Assembly (NCBI GenBank): GCA_019894975.1
Contig: JAGXNO010000033.1
Span: 1-43,480, forward strand
Source of the DNA: Promethearchaeota archaeon
Lineage (GTDB): Archaea > Asgardarchaeota > Lokiarchaeia > Sigyniarchaeales > SOKP01
Reading direction: 5' to 3'
Length of the DNA: 43,480 bases
Shown here: positions 15,642 to 24,401 of the stretch, in pieces
Layout of the letters: every line of letters starts with the position of its first letter
Position numbering within the stretch: the stretch's first letter is position 1
Notes under the pieces: generated by a model
Seen by the model: only the letters and a program-made list of their open reading frames with translations
Told to the model about the DNA's origin: nothing
Databases searched by the model: none
Position numbers and translations under genes: made by a program

Positions 15642-17204
15642 TTAACCTTTTTGTTCTCTCTTTTGTTTTGCAATTAAAGCTTTTCCGAACTTTTCAAGCA
15701 TCGCACGAGGTGTTACTGGGTAATCTTCTTGTCTTTCAAATCTTTTCAAATTTTTCTTAATACCAAATAAATACTTGGAGATATCTTTAAGCTTCTCAAG
15801 TGGATATCTTCCCATCATTGCAATTGTCTCCATCTGTGGTGACCCTCCTCCGTGCAATCCCGCGACTTGAAGAAGGCCTGCAATATCAGAACATCCAATA
15901 CACTCAATTCCTTTAAAACATTTTAGAACATTTTCCGGGGTTATCCTTGGATTTCTCTGCATATATTTCATTGCTAATGGTCCAACTTCTTTGTTATAAA
16001 ATGTATCTAGATAAGGTAGAGTTGCCATTAGTCCTCCTGCTAAATCAGCTAAAATCTTGTATTCTTCATATATTCGTTCCCCTGCAAGTTTACGACCCGC
16101 ATTTGTAAGAATCTCATCTGGAACTTGCGTACCAGAAGGAGCTCTTTCAGAATGAAGTGCACTTGATTCACCCGCAGCAAAAACCAATTCTGCTGTTCCT
16201 AAGATATGTGAAAGCTTATCTCTTACATGAGAGGTGTTATGAATTCCATTGTACTCGGCAACTAAAGCGGCCGCACTAGCCAAAACTTCTGACATTGCTG
16301 CCTTACATCCTGAATAAGAATGACGATGATAATGTGCAAACATTAAGGCTAAAAATCCCGCATAAGGTGTTTGTTTATGATCTGCATGACCATTCAAAAA
16401 AATTCGCTCGTTAGGGATGAAGACATCATCAAATATTATAAATGTCTCACAGTCTCCGAGAGCTAGGGCTGCTGATTTCATATTCTCTGGTACATTTTTA
16501 GGTTGATGAAAATATGCAGGTCTTACTAATAATTTCACTCCCTCCCAGTCAGCTGGAATTGCGAAGGCAACGGCATAATCATGATCATCTGGCATCATCA
16601 TTCGACAAGGAACCGCTATTATCTCATGTACATAAGGTGTATTGGTGATACAACATTTTGCACCCCGAACGATAATTCCATCATCTCTCGTTTCAACAAC
16701 TCGTAAATAAGCATCTGGATTTTCCTGTTGAGATGGACGTTTTAAGCGATCCCCTTTAACATCAGTCGAGGCACAAGAACCGGCTAAATCATTCTCTTGG
16801 AAATGTTTTAAGAATTTTTTAAAGTTTTCATAATATTTTGTCCCCAATGATTGATCACATTCATAAGTAATAACAGAAAGAGCATTAAGCGCATCTATTC
16901 CCATACATCTTTGAATGCATCCTGAAACTCTATGGCATAACACTCGTGTCATTCTTTGTTTTTTAAATAAATCTTCTTTATTCTGATGGATATGACAAAA
17001 TCGATTTATCTTTTCTCCAGTTAAATGAGATGTTGCCGTACATAAATCTTCAAATTTCTTATCGTGAGCAAGTTCGTATGTCTCGCGTAGAATATTAATC
17101 CCACCACGTATGCGAGGATCATCACGACCAACTACTTCATCACCTATCCAAATATTCTTTTTCATTGAATAAAGTGACTCAAGGTATTCTTCAAATGTTT
17201 TCAT
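15642..17204 (-). CDS. 4-hydroxybutyryl-CoA dehydratase / vinylacetyl-CoA isomerase-like flavoprotein
   Basis: A 520-residue member of the 4-hydroxyphenylacetate 3-hydroxylase fold. It carries the four [4Fe-4S] ligands that mark 4-hydroxybutyryl-CoA dehydratase: Cys96 and Cys100 in SGCIQRCMG, and His293 and Cys300 in HRHSYSGC, with the same spacings as the clostridial enzyme (Cys99, Cys103, His292, Cys299). That separates it from the flavin hydroxylases, which lack the cluster. The known reaction is radical dehydration of 4-hydroxybutyryl-CoA to crotonyl-CoA. Related dehydratases with other substrates exist. No ribosome-binding site is obvious before ATG 17204. Acyl-CoA dehydrogenase and enoyl-CoA isomerase genes lie 8-11 kb downstream, the chemistry expected around crotonyl-CoA. 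Confidence 0.85.
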   Translation of the reverse strand: MKTFEEYLESLYSMKKNIWIGDEVVGRDDPRIRGGINILRETYELAHDKKFEDLCTATSHLTGEKINRFCHIHQNKEDLFKKQRMTRVLCHRVSGCIQRCMGIDALNALSVITYECDQSLGTKYYENFKKFLKHFQENDLAGSCASTDVKGDRLKRPSQQENPDAYLRVVETRDDGIIVRGAKCCITNTPYVHEIIAVPCRMMMPDDHDYAVAFAIPADWEGVKLLVRPAYFHQPKNVPENMKSAALALGDCETFIIFDDVFIPNERIFLNGHADHKQTPYAGFLALMFAHYHRHSYSGCKAAMSEVLASAAALVAEYNGIHNTSHVRDKLSHILGTAELVFAAGESSALHSERAPSGTQVPDEILTNAGRKLAGERIYEEYKILADLAGGLMATLPYLDTFYNKEVGPLAMKYMQRNPRITPENVLKCFKGIECIGCSDIAGLLQVAGLHGGGSPQMETIAMMGRYPLEKLKDISKYLFGIKKNLKRFERQEDYPVTPRAMLEKFGKALIAKQKREQKG

Positions 17205-17281
17205 AATTAGTAATAATGACTTACTTTAAAAAAAAGTATTTGACAGACTTTCAAGAATGAAAATTTATTTGTGAAAAGATG

Positions 17282-17755
17282 TTAAGAAAAAATCTCATTT
17301 ATAATAAACCCAAGAGAAGAAGGCTTATTTACTTCCAACACTTCATTTGTTAACACAGACTTTTCTAAAGCTTTCCAAATTTCTGGATCACTTTTAATCG
17401 CATCTGAAAATTGAGTAAGCTTTTGTTGGGCAGGATAAGATTGACCTTTAATAACGTAACATAGTAGGAACGTCTTAATGGGTTTCATGAGAATTACGTT
17501 CTCATCTATTTTAATACGATCAATAGATTTTGAAAAGATTTCTCCACTAAATGTATTGAACGCTGACATAAAAGAGCTAAACAGGTCATCAAAATCCCAC
17601 TTCTCACTAAATGAATCACTTGGAGTAAGTGTTTCCTTCTTTTCAATTTCATTGACTACTTTAAGTGCTTCATGTAACTTCCCTTCACGCCTTAGCTTTT
17701 CAGCATATCTTAAGTCTTTTGGAGTGGAATCAGGCATTTTTATTGGTTCACCCAT
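17282..17755 (-). CDS. Hypothetical protein with TPR-like N-terminus
   Basis: 157 residues. The start resembles one TPR helix pair (DLRYAEKLRREGKLHEALKV), followed by a Ser/Phe-rich linker and an alpha-beta C-terminal domain (about 75-157) with FLLCYVIKGQSYPAQQK. No enzyme motif is visible and I cannot name the family. ATG 17755 gives the longest frame; ATG 17737 (MPDST) has GGGTGA about ten bases upstream and may be the true start. It precedes the 4HBD-like gene on the same strand with a 77-base gap. Confidence 0.6.
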   Translation of the reverse strand: MGEPIKMPDSTPKDLRYAEKLRREGKLHEALKVVNEIEKKETLTPSDSFSEKWDFDDLFSSFMSAFNTFSGEIFSKSIDRIKIDENVILMKPIKTFLLCYVIKGQSYPAQQKLTQFSDAIKSDPEIWKALEKSVLTNEVLEVNKPSSLGFIINEIFS

Positions 17756-17974
17756 TTCAGATTATAAAAAAAGAAGCTTGTTTTCCTTTTAAGCTTTTAT
17801 TTCTCTAGGATTTTAATATACAAACAATATAACTGTATCTTAATTCATATATCAAGAATTAACTATTTTTACTAATTTTCATTAAAAAACATAATTGTTT
17901 GGAAAAAAGTTGATTAACAAAACCAATTAACTGATTTTGCTTTATTAAGCTTTTTAATATAAATTAGTAGAGAT

Positions 17975-18961
17975 ATGAATGAAGAAGTAACTCCAGAAAA
18001 AATTCAAAAAAGTTTTCTAGATGGGGATATAAGTAGAGAAGAAACTACTGATCTTTTAATCTCATTAATTAATGGGAGTGAGGATGCGAAAATCCGAACA
18101 GCAAGCATTAATGTATTGGAAGAAGTAGATTTTAAGGATGAAAATATTTTTAAAATACTTGAAAATCATTTAATTTCTGATGAGGATGCTAATGTTAGAG
18201 CTTCAGCAGCAAGAGTTATAATCCTTAACTTTCAAGATGAAGGATTAGAACCTTTAGAATGGACAACCAAGCATGATAAATCACCACTAGTTATAAAAGC
18301 GATTTTGGATACCTATGAGATTAAGAACATCCCAAATCATGAAGAACTCAAGAAAAATATAAATAAATTGTTAGATACTTTTGCTTTAAATTTAGGAGTT
18401 GTATCCGAAGAAGCTAGGTTTTTTTTGGATTTAGAAGCTATTTTTTCTAATGGTACGAAACAAAAAGAAATTAATCCATTAGATTATAATAAATTTAAAA
18501 CATTGAATAATTGTATGGATCAATCTCCCTGGTTGGTTATCAAAAATATGCGCGTTGAGGTTCTTAACCTTAATTTTTTCAACTGGGGTTATATAAAACA
18601 AAATGAGGAGCTTTTTAATTCCTTTTCAAGGTTGAAATATTTAGACGTTTATCTCAACAATATTAGAAAATATAATATACCTAACTTTGATCTTGTTGGT
18701 GTTCCTAAATCAATTGGTCTCTTAACATCTCTTAAGAAGTTAAAACTATCAAGAAATAATCTTCACAGCATTCCTGAATCAATAAAAAATTTACATTTGC
18801 TTTTAGAATTAGATTTAAGTCATAATCAATTTCAAGAAATTCCTCACTTTTTAAAACCCCTTACCTCACTTGAGCACTTAAATATGAAATGCAATAATAT
18901 TCTAAGCGTTCCCGAATCAATGAACAATTTTGTGAATTCTATTGTAGATTTCAGACTATAA
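17975..18961 (+). CDS. HEAT-repeat plus leucine-rich-repeat protein
   Basis: 328 residues with two solenoid types. Residues about 20-115 show HEAT-like units (DAKIRTASINVLEEV, then DANVRASAARVIIL). Residues about 225-325 hold leucine-rich repeats with a 23-residue period of the Shoc2-like kind: LKKLKLSRNNLHSIPESI, LLELDLSHNQFQEIP, LEHLNMKCNNILSVPESM. No signal peptide or membrane segment is seen, so a cytoplasmic scaffold is likely. LRR proteins of this type are common in Asgard genomes. It precedes the first TPP-enzyme gene by 79 bases. Confidence 0.8.
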   Translation: MNEEVTPEKIQKSFLDGDISREETTDLLISLINGSEDAKIRTASINVLEEVDFKDENIFKILENHLISDEDANVRASAARVIILNFQDEGLEPLEWTTKHDKSPLVIKAILDTYEIKNIPNHEELKKNINKLLDTFALNLGVVSEEARFFLDLEAIFSNGTKQKEINPLDYNKFKTLNNCMDQSPWLVIKNMRVEVLNLNFFNWGYIKQNEELFNSFSRLKYLDVYLNNIRKYNIPNFDLVGVPKSIGLLTSLKKLKLSRNNLHSIPESIKNLHLLLELDLSHNQFQEIPHFLKPLTSLEHLNMKCNNILSVPESMNNFVNSIVDFRL

Positions 18962-19040
18962 TAATGGGTTTTAGTAAGATATTTAAATTTTAAAATTGAG
19001 TTTACTATCAATAACAATTTTTATTTATGTAGTGTTGATA

Positions 19041-20750
19041 ATGTCAAGTCCGAAAAAAATTAAGGGTGGAGATGTTTTAGTCAAATGTCTCCTAGAAGAA
19101 AATGTTAAATATATGTTTGGCATTGTTGGGGGGCAATTATTACCAATATTTGATGCGGTTCATCGCTGGGGAAGAGAAAAAGGCATAGATACGGTAATGT
19201 TTCGACATGAGCAAGCCGCAGCACATGCAGCAGATGCATGGGCTCGGTTGACTAATACTCCCGGTGTGTGCATGGGTACAGTCGGTCCTGGTGCTCTTCA
19301 TTTAGTTCCAGGAGTGGGTGCCGCATGGGCAGATAATATCCCAGTTGTGGCAATAGTACCTCAAGTTAATATTGACGTAGAAGATAGTTTTGCTTTGCAG
19401 GGGAATTTAGATCAGATTTCTTTATTTAAACCAATTACGAAATATCAGAAAAGTGTAAGGAAAGCTGAAGAAATTCCTGATGCAGTTCAAAAAAGTTTTA
19501 GAGAAGCCACTGGTGGGCGTCCAAGACCTGTATTATTAGAAATTTATCCTGATGCTCTTGGTGAGAGAGTGAATGAATCTGAAATTCCAATTTTAAAAGC
19601 AGCACAATACAGATCTTTAACTAAACCTGCAATTCCAAAAGATTCAGTAAAGGAGGCATTAGAAATATTGTTAAACGCTAAAAAACCTTTAATTGTATCT
19701 GGGGGTGGAGTTTCTCGATCAGAAGCCTGGAATGAATTAACTGAATTTGCAGAACATTTACAAATTCCTGTGATGACCACAGTTATGGGAATTGGAACAA
19801 TGCCAAATACTTCAAAAGCGTACTTAGGATTTTCTATGTCGATTGCTAGCTACTTTGCAACCAGTCAAGCAGATGTAGTTTTAGCCCTGGGTTGCAAGTT
19901 CTCTTTCACGCTAAGATATGGGAAACCACCAGTTTGGAATAAATCACAAAAACTAATCCATGTTGATATTGATCCAACTATAATTGGTAGAAACAAACCA
20001 ATTACAATGGGTATCGTAGGTGATTGCAAGTTATTTCTAGAACAAATCCTTGAAGAAGCAAAAAAATCCCCAAAAATAGAAAATAGAGAATGGTTAGACT
20101 CTCTTACTAACAATAGAAAAAGTATAATAAAATCAAGAGCAAGCGTTGCTTCTAGTGATGAGATCCCTATAAAAGCTGAAAGAATGGTTAAAGACGTTTA
20201 TGACTTTATGGATGAAGATGCCATTCTAATTATTGATGGAGGGAACCTTGCTGTGCAGGCTTTAGAGCAGATAGATTTCTATAAACCACGAGAACCACTT
20301 TCAACTCTTCAAGCTGTTGGTATGGGTCATCTTGGAACTTCTATTCCATATGGGATTGCTGCTAAGCTGGCTAAGCCAGATAAACAGGTAATTTCAATTT
20401 CGGGTGATGGGAGCTTTATGATTAATATCCATGATTTAGAAACTGCTGTAAGACTTGGTTTAAAAAACCTTATATTCGTTGTTGGGAATAATAATGCATG
20501 GGGAATGATAAAAACTGAACAAGAATTCCGCTATCAAAAACGATATATAGATGTAGATTTTCCAGATTTTGATTATGCTAGATGTGCTGAAGGTTTTGGT
20601 TGTTATGGTGAAGTTGTAACAGATCCTAAAGAAATTACTGCCGCCCTTAATAGAGCAAAAAACTCAGGTAAACCTGCTGTACTTGATATAAAAATTAAGT
20701 ATGATGTTCCTGAATTTATGAAATTAGTGACAAGCCAAGGTGGCTTATAA
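19041..20750 (+). CDS. TPP-dependent acetolactate synthase-like enzyme, paralogue 1
   Basis: A 569-residue enzyme of the acetolactate synthase / 2-hydroxyacyl-CoA lyase superfamily. It has the N-terminal PYR domain (catalytic Glu57 in FRHEQAAAHAADAWAR), the middle domain (around 195-330), and the C-terminal PP domain with the TPP/Mg motif GDGSFMINI followed by GNNNAWGM. The family joins or cleaves 2-keto or 2-hydroxyacyl units through thiamine. No regulatory ACT subunit gene is nearby, so it need not be IlvB. ATG 19041 is chosen because family similarity begins there; the frame upstream encodes an unrelated hydrophobic stretch. First of three tandem paralogues. Confidence 0.85.
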   Translation: MSSPKKIKGGDVLVKCLLEENVKYMFGIVGGQLLPIFDAVHRWGREKGIDTVMFRHEQAAAHAADAWARLTNTPGVCMGTVGPGALHLVPGVGAAWADNIPVVAIVPQVNIDVEDSFALQGNLDQISLFKPITKYQKSVRKAEEIPDAVQKSFREATGGRPRPVLLEIYPDALGERVNESEIPILKAAQYRSLTKPAIPKDSVKEALEILLNAKKPLIVSGGGVSRSEAWNELTEFAEHLQIPVMTTVMGIGTMPNTSKAYLGFSMSIASYFATSQADVVLALGCKFSFTLRYGKPPVWNKSQKLIHVDIDPTIIGRNKPITMGIVGDCKLFLEQILEEAKKSPKIENREWLDSLTNNRKSIIKSRASVASSDEIPIKAERMVKDVYDFMDEDAILIIDGGNLAVQALEQIDFYKPREPLSTLQAVGMGHLGTSIPYGIAAKLAKPDKQVISISGDGSFMINIHDLETAVRLGLKNLIFVVGNNNAWGMIKTEQEFRYQKRYIDVDFPDFDYARCAEGFGCYGEVVTDPKEITAALNRAKNSGKPAVLDIKIKYDVPEFMKLVTSQGGL

Positions 20751-20758
20751 AGAGTTTA

Positions 20759-20806
20759 TATTTCAAATTTTTCACTTCTTTTTATTTATTATATACTTTT
20801 TTATAT
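20759..20806 (+). terminator. T-rich tract between TPP paralogues 1 and 2
   Basis: Several T runs follow the paralogue 1 stop before a fresh TATA-like stretch ahead of paralogue 2. This suggests possible termination and separate transcription; it is judged on composition only. Confidence 0.25.
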
Positions 20807-20865
20807 ATCAAAAACTAAGATTATAATCATCTATTATAATTATTTTAAATTATTAGGTGATCAAA

Positions 20866-22584
20866 ATGGGCGAACAAAAAAAAAACATTAATGGAGGAGA
20901 TGTATTAATAAAATGTCTTCTCCAAGAAAACGTTAAATATATGTTTGGCATTCCTGGTGGACAATTATTAAGTATGTATGATGCTGTTTATCGATTTGGT
21001 AGGGAGCAAGGTATAGATACCGTAATGTTTCGGCATGAACAAGCAGCAGCACATGCTGCAGATGCATGGGCAAGATTAACAAACAAACCAGGAGTATGCT
21101 TTGGGACAGTAGGACCCGGAGCAACTCATCTCGTTCCTGGTGTTGCTGCAGCGTGGGCAGATAATATACCTGTTATAGCTATTGTCCCTCAAGTTGATAT
21201 CGCTTTAGAAGATACTTTTACATTACAAGGAAATCTAGATCAAGTATCTTTATTTAAGCCAATTACAAAATACCAAACAAGTATAAGAGAGTTAAATAAA
21301 ATACCGGACGCAGTTCATAAAATATTTCGGGAAGCAACCGGAGGAAGACCACAACCTGTATTATTAGAAATATTTCCAGATGCATTGATTGAGCAGATCA
21401 ATGAAGAAGATCTTCAAATTCTCCAAATACAACAATATAGGGCATTAAATAAGCCAGCAATTTCTAAAGATGCAATTAACAAATCACTCGATTTATTATT
21501 GAATGCTAAAAGGCCTTTGATTGTGTCAGGTGGGGGTGTTTCACGTGCGGGGGGATGGGATGAATTATTAGAATTCGCAGAATTTTTACAGATTCCTGTG
21601 ATGACAACAGTTATGGGAATAGGCACGATGTCAGCGACATCTAAATGTAACCTTGGAGCCGCAATGAATAATGCAATTTTTCAAGCAACTAGTCAGGCAG
21701 ATGTAGTTTTAGCTCTCGGATGCAAATTTGGGTTCTCTATGGGTCATGGTAAATCACCAACTTGGAATAAATCCCAAAAAATGATACAGGTTGATATTGA
21801 TCCCACAATAATTGGACGTGCTAAGCCAATAGCATTAGGTATTGAAGGGGATTGCAAAATATTCCTGAAACAAATTCTTGAAGAAGCAAAGAATACTAAA
21901 AAAATTGAAGAAAGAGAGTGGACGGAGAATCTAGCTAAAAGTAGGAGGAGTGTAGTTGATTCAAAGAAAAACGTAGCTTCAAATGATGAGATACCAATAG
22001 ATCCTCAAAGAATGATTAAAGATGTATTTGAATTTATGGATGATGATGCATCATTAATTCTTGATGGAGGAAATATTGCTTTTTATGCCTTAGAGCAGAT
22101 AGATTATTATAAACCTCGTCCACCAATTTCAACACTTCAATCAATCGGAATGGGTCATCTGGGGGTATCTATACCTTACGGAATTGGAGCAAAATTGGCA
22201 AGACCGGATAAACAAACAATCGCTATTGCGGGTGATGGGGCTTTTATGATAAATATTAATGATCTAGAAACTGCGGTAAGACTTGGTTTGAAAGATTTAA
22301 TATATATTGTTGGAAATAATAATGCATGGGGGATGATTAAAGTTGGGCAACAATATGGGTATCAACAGCGTTACATAGATGTAGATTTTCCAGATTTTGA
22401 TTATGCTAGATGTGCTGAAGGTTTTGGGTGTTATGGGGAGGTTGTAACCGATCCAAATGAAATCACACCTGCTCTTAATAGAGCTAAGAACTCGGGTAAA
22501 CCAGCAGTATTAGATGTTAAAACTAAATATGCTACTCCTGATGTTCTTATGTTATTGTTTTCATTGGGCCATTATTTTAGATAA
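20866..22584 (+). CDS. TPP-dependent acetolactate synthase-like enzyme, paralogue 2
   Basis: 572 residues with the same three domains as its neighbours: catalytic Glu in FRHEQAAAHAADAWAR, the substrate-loop segment LQGNLDQVSLFKPITKYQ, and the TPP/Mg motif GDGAFMINI followed by GNNNAWGM. ATG 20866 has AGGTGA six bases upstream; GTG 20857 lies inside that site. It is closest to paralogue 1 and shares a 53-base identical stretch with it near the 3' end. The last 15 residues are quite different (LLFSLGHYFR). Function may be acetolactate formation, decarboxylation or 2-hydroxyacyl-CoA cleavage; the sequence does not decide. Confidence 0.85.
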   Translation: MGEQKKNINGGDVLIKCLLQENVKYMFGIPGGQLLSMYDAVYRFGREQGIDTVMFRHEQAAAHAADAWARLTNKPGVCFGTVGPGATHLVPGVAAAWADNIPVIAIVPQVDIALEDTFTLQGNLDQVSLFKPITKYQTSIRELNKIPDAVHKIFREATGGRPQPVLLEIFPDALIEQINEEDLQILQIQQYRALNKPAISKDAINKSLDLLLNAKRPLIVSGGGVSRAGGWDELLEFAEFLQIPVMTTVMGIGTMSATSKCNLGAAMNNAIFQATSQADVVLALGCKFGFSMGHGKSPTWNKSQKMIQVDIDPTIIGRAKPIALGIEGDCKIFLKQILEEAKNTKKIEEREWTENLAKSRRSVVDSKKNVASNDEIPIDPQRMIKDVFEFMDDDASLILDGGNIAFYALEQIDYYKPRPPISTLQSIGMGHLGVSIPYGIGAKLARPDKQTIAIAGDGAFMININDLETAVRLGLKDLIYIVGNNNAWGMIKVGQQYGYQQRYIDVDFPDFDYARCAEGFGCYGEVVTDPNEITPALNRAKNSGKPAVLDVKTKYATPDVLMLLFSLGHYFR

Positions 22585-22647
22585 ATATTTAAAAACTAGC
22601 AACAAAATTAACAATTATTACCTAAATTTAGAAATACGGTGAAAAAT

Positions 22648-24360
22648 TTGGCAGAAGAAAAAAAAATGATTAATGGTGGAGACGTTTTGGTTAAATGTCT
22701 TCTCCAAGAAAATGTGAAATATATGTTTGGCATTCCAGGTGGTCAGTTTCTCAATATGTATGATGCAATATATAAATGGGGTAAAGAAAGTGGTATAGAA
22801 ACCATACTATTTAGGCATGAAGCTTCTGCTGCACATGCTGCTGATGCATGGGCGAGAGTTACAAATACTCCTGGTATATGCTTTGGAACTGTAGGTCCTG
22901 GCGCTTTGAATTTAATAGCAGGTGTAGGTGCTGCGTGGGCAGATAATATCCCCGTCATTGCTATCGTACCCCAAGTCAATTCAAAATTTCAAGATTCTTT
23001 CACTTTACAGGGAAATTTAGATCAAATTACAATGTATAAACCGATCACTAAATATCAAAAAAGCATTCGCAAATTAGAGGAAATACCTGATGCTGTCCAA
23101 AAGGTATTTAGAGCTGCTATGGGAGGACGGCCTCAACCGGTACTACTGGAAATTTTTGAAGACGCTTTTCTTGATGATATAGAAGAAAATAAACTGGAAA
23201 TTCTTGACGTTAAGAGGTATCGAGCTCTGGAAAATCCAAGTATTAGCCAAGATATAGTCAAAAAAGCAATAGAACTTTTAACAACAGCAGAAAAACCCCT
23301 AGTAATAGCTGGTGGTGGTGTAGCCCGAGCAGAAGCATGGAATGAATTAAAAGAATTCGTAGAATATTTACAGATTCCTGTAATTACAACTGTAATGGGT
23401 ATCGGCACAATAACAAATAAATCAAATTGCTTAATGGGAGCAGCAGTTGCGGGACCAGGCTTGAAAGCTGCACCAGAAGCTGATGTAATATTGGCTCTTG
23501 GATGCAAATTTTCATACACACTAGCTCACGGAGAAGAACCTTTTTGGAAAAATACTCAGAAACTAATCCAAGTGGATATTGATTCTTCAATAATAGGAAG
23601 AGCAAAACCACTTACACTAGGTATTGTTGGTGATGCAAAACAATTCTTACTTCAAATTGTTGAAGAAATAAAAGCTATTAAAAAAGTGGAAAAACGAGAA
23701 TGGTTGGAAGAACTTGCTACAATACGAGACAACACAAGAACCAAAATACACAAAAAAATCATGAAAGATAAAATACCTATTCTCCCTAAAAGGTTGATTA
23801 AGGAAGTATTAGAAGTCATTGATGAGGATGGAATACTTGTTTTAGATGGTGGTGATATTTCAACGAGCGCAATTGAACAAGTAGATTGGTACAAGGATAG
23901 AAAACCACTCTCAACTCTCATAGCTGTGGGTATGGGACAATTAGGTACCGCTGTACCCTATGGGATTGGAGCAAAATTAGCAAAACCAGACAAACAAGTA
24001 GTTGCCATAGCTGGTGACGGCGCCTTTTTGATAAATGTTCAAGATTTGGAAACTGCGGTAAGACTAGAATTAAAAAATCTGATTTACGTTGTAGCAAATA
24101 ATAATGCCTGGGGAATGATCAAATCAGGACAAAAACTTTTCATGGGAAAGAGATATATTGATGTCGATCTCCCCGAGTTTGATTATGCAAAATGTGCAGA
24201 AGGTTTTGGATGTTATGGTGAAGTTGTAACAGATCCTAATGAGATAAAAGGCGCCTTTGAAAGGGCAAAAAACTCAGGGAAGCCTGCGGTATTGGATGTG
24301 AAAATAGGCTTTGACACACCAGACACCACTAAGTTAATGGGTAGTATGGGGATACTTTAG
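22648..24360 (+). CDS. TPP-dependent acetolactate synthase-like enzyme, paralogue 3
   Basis: 570 residues, the most divergent of the three. The catalytic Glu is kept in FRHEASAAHAADAWAR, but the following Gln of the other two (EQ) is Ala here, a change next to the TPP aminopyrimidine that may mark a different substrate. The TPP/Mg motif is GDGAFLINV followed by NNNAWGM. TTG 22648 is chosen: CGGTGA lies just upstream and the start then aligns with paralogue 2 (MAEEKKM versus MGEQKKN). GTG 22639 lies in the ribosome-binding site. It is followed 41 bases later by the alcohol dehydrogenase gene, so the two may share a transcript. Confidence 0.85.
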   Translation: MAEEKKMINGGDVLVKCLLQENVKYMFGIPGGQFLNMYDAIYKWGKESGIETILFRHEASAAHAADAWARVTNTPGICFGTVGPGALNLIAGVGAAWADNIPVIAIVPQVNSKFQDSFTLQGNLDQITMYKPITKYQKSIRKLEEIPDAVQKVFRAAMGGRPQPVLLEIFEDAFLDDIEENKLEILDVKRYRALENPSISQDIVKKAIELLTTAEKPLVIAGGGVARAEAWNELKEFVEYLQIPVITTVMGIGTITNKSNCLMGAAVAGPGLKAAPEADVILALGCKFSYTLAHGEEPFWKNTQKLIQVDIDSSIIGRAKPLTLGIVGDAKQFLLQIVEEIKAIKKVEKREWLEELATIRDNTRTKIHKKIMKDKIPILPKRLIKEVLEVIDEDGILVLDGGDISTSAIEQVDWYKDRKPLSTLIAVGMGQLGTAVPYGIGAKLAKPDKQVVAIAGDGAFLINVQDLETAVRLELKNLIYVVANNNAWGMIKSGQKLFMGKRYIDVDLPEFDYAKCAEGFGCYGEVVTDPNEIKGAFERAKNSGKPAVLDVKIGFDTPDTTKLMGSMGIL

Positions 24361-24401
24361 AGTATTTCTACTTTTTATTTTTAAATTAAAATTATGTAAA
24401 T

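Noticed and set aside
15642..17204. Assignment as 4-hydroxyphenylacetate 3-monooxygenase
   Set aside because: The fold is shared, but the four iron-sulfur ligands at dehydratase spacing are present, which the monooxygenases lack.
18996..19040. Upstream extension of TPP paralogue 1 from TTG 18996
   Set aside because: It adds an unrelated hydrophobic stretch before the region where all three paralogues align.
23133..23611. Minus-strand frames of 128 and 75 residues antisense to TPP paralogue 3
   Set aside because: Low-complexity Ser/Ile/Pro-rich translations typical of the reverse of an AT-rich gene; the plus-strand gene is full length and conserved.
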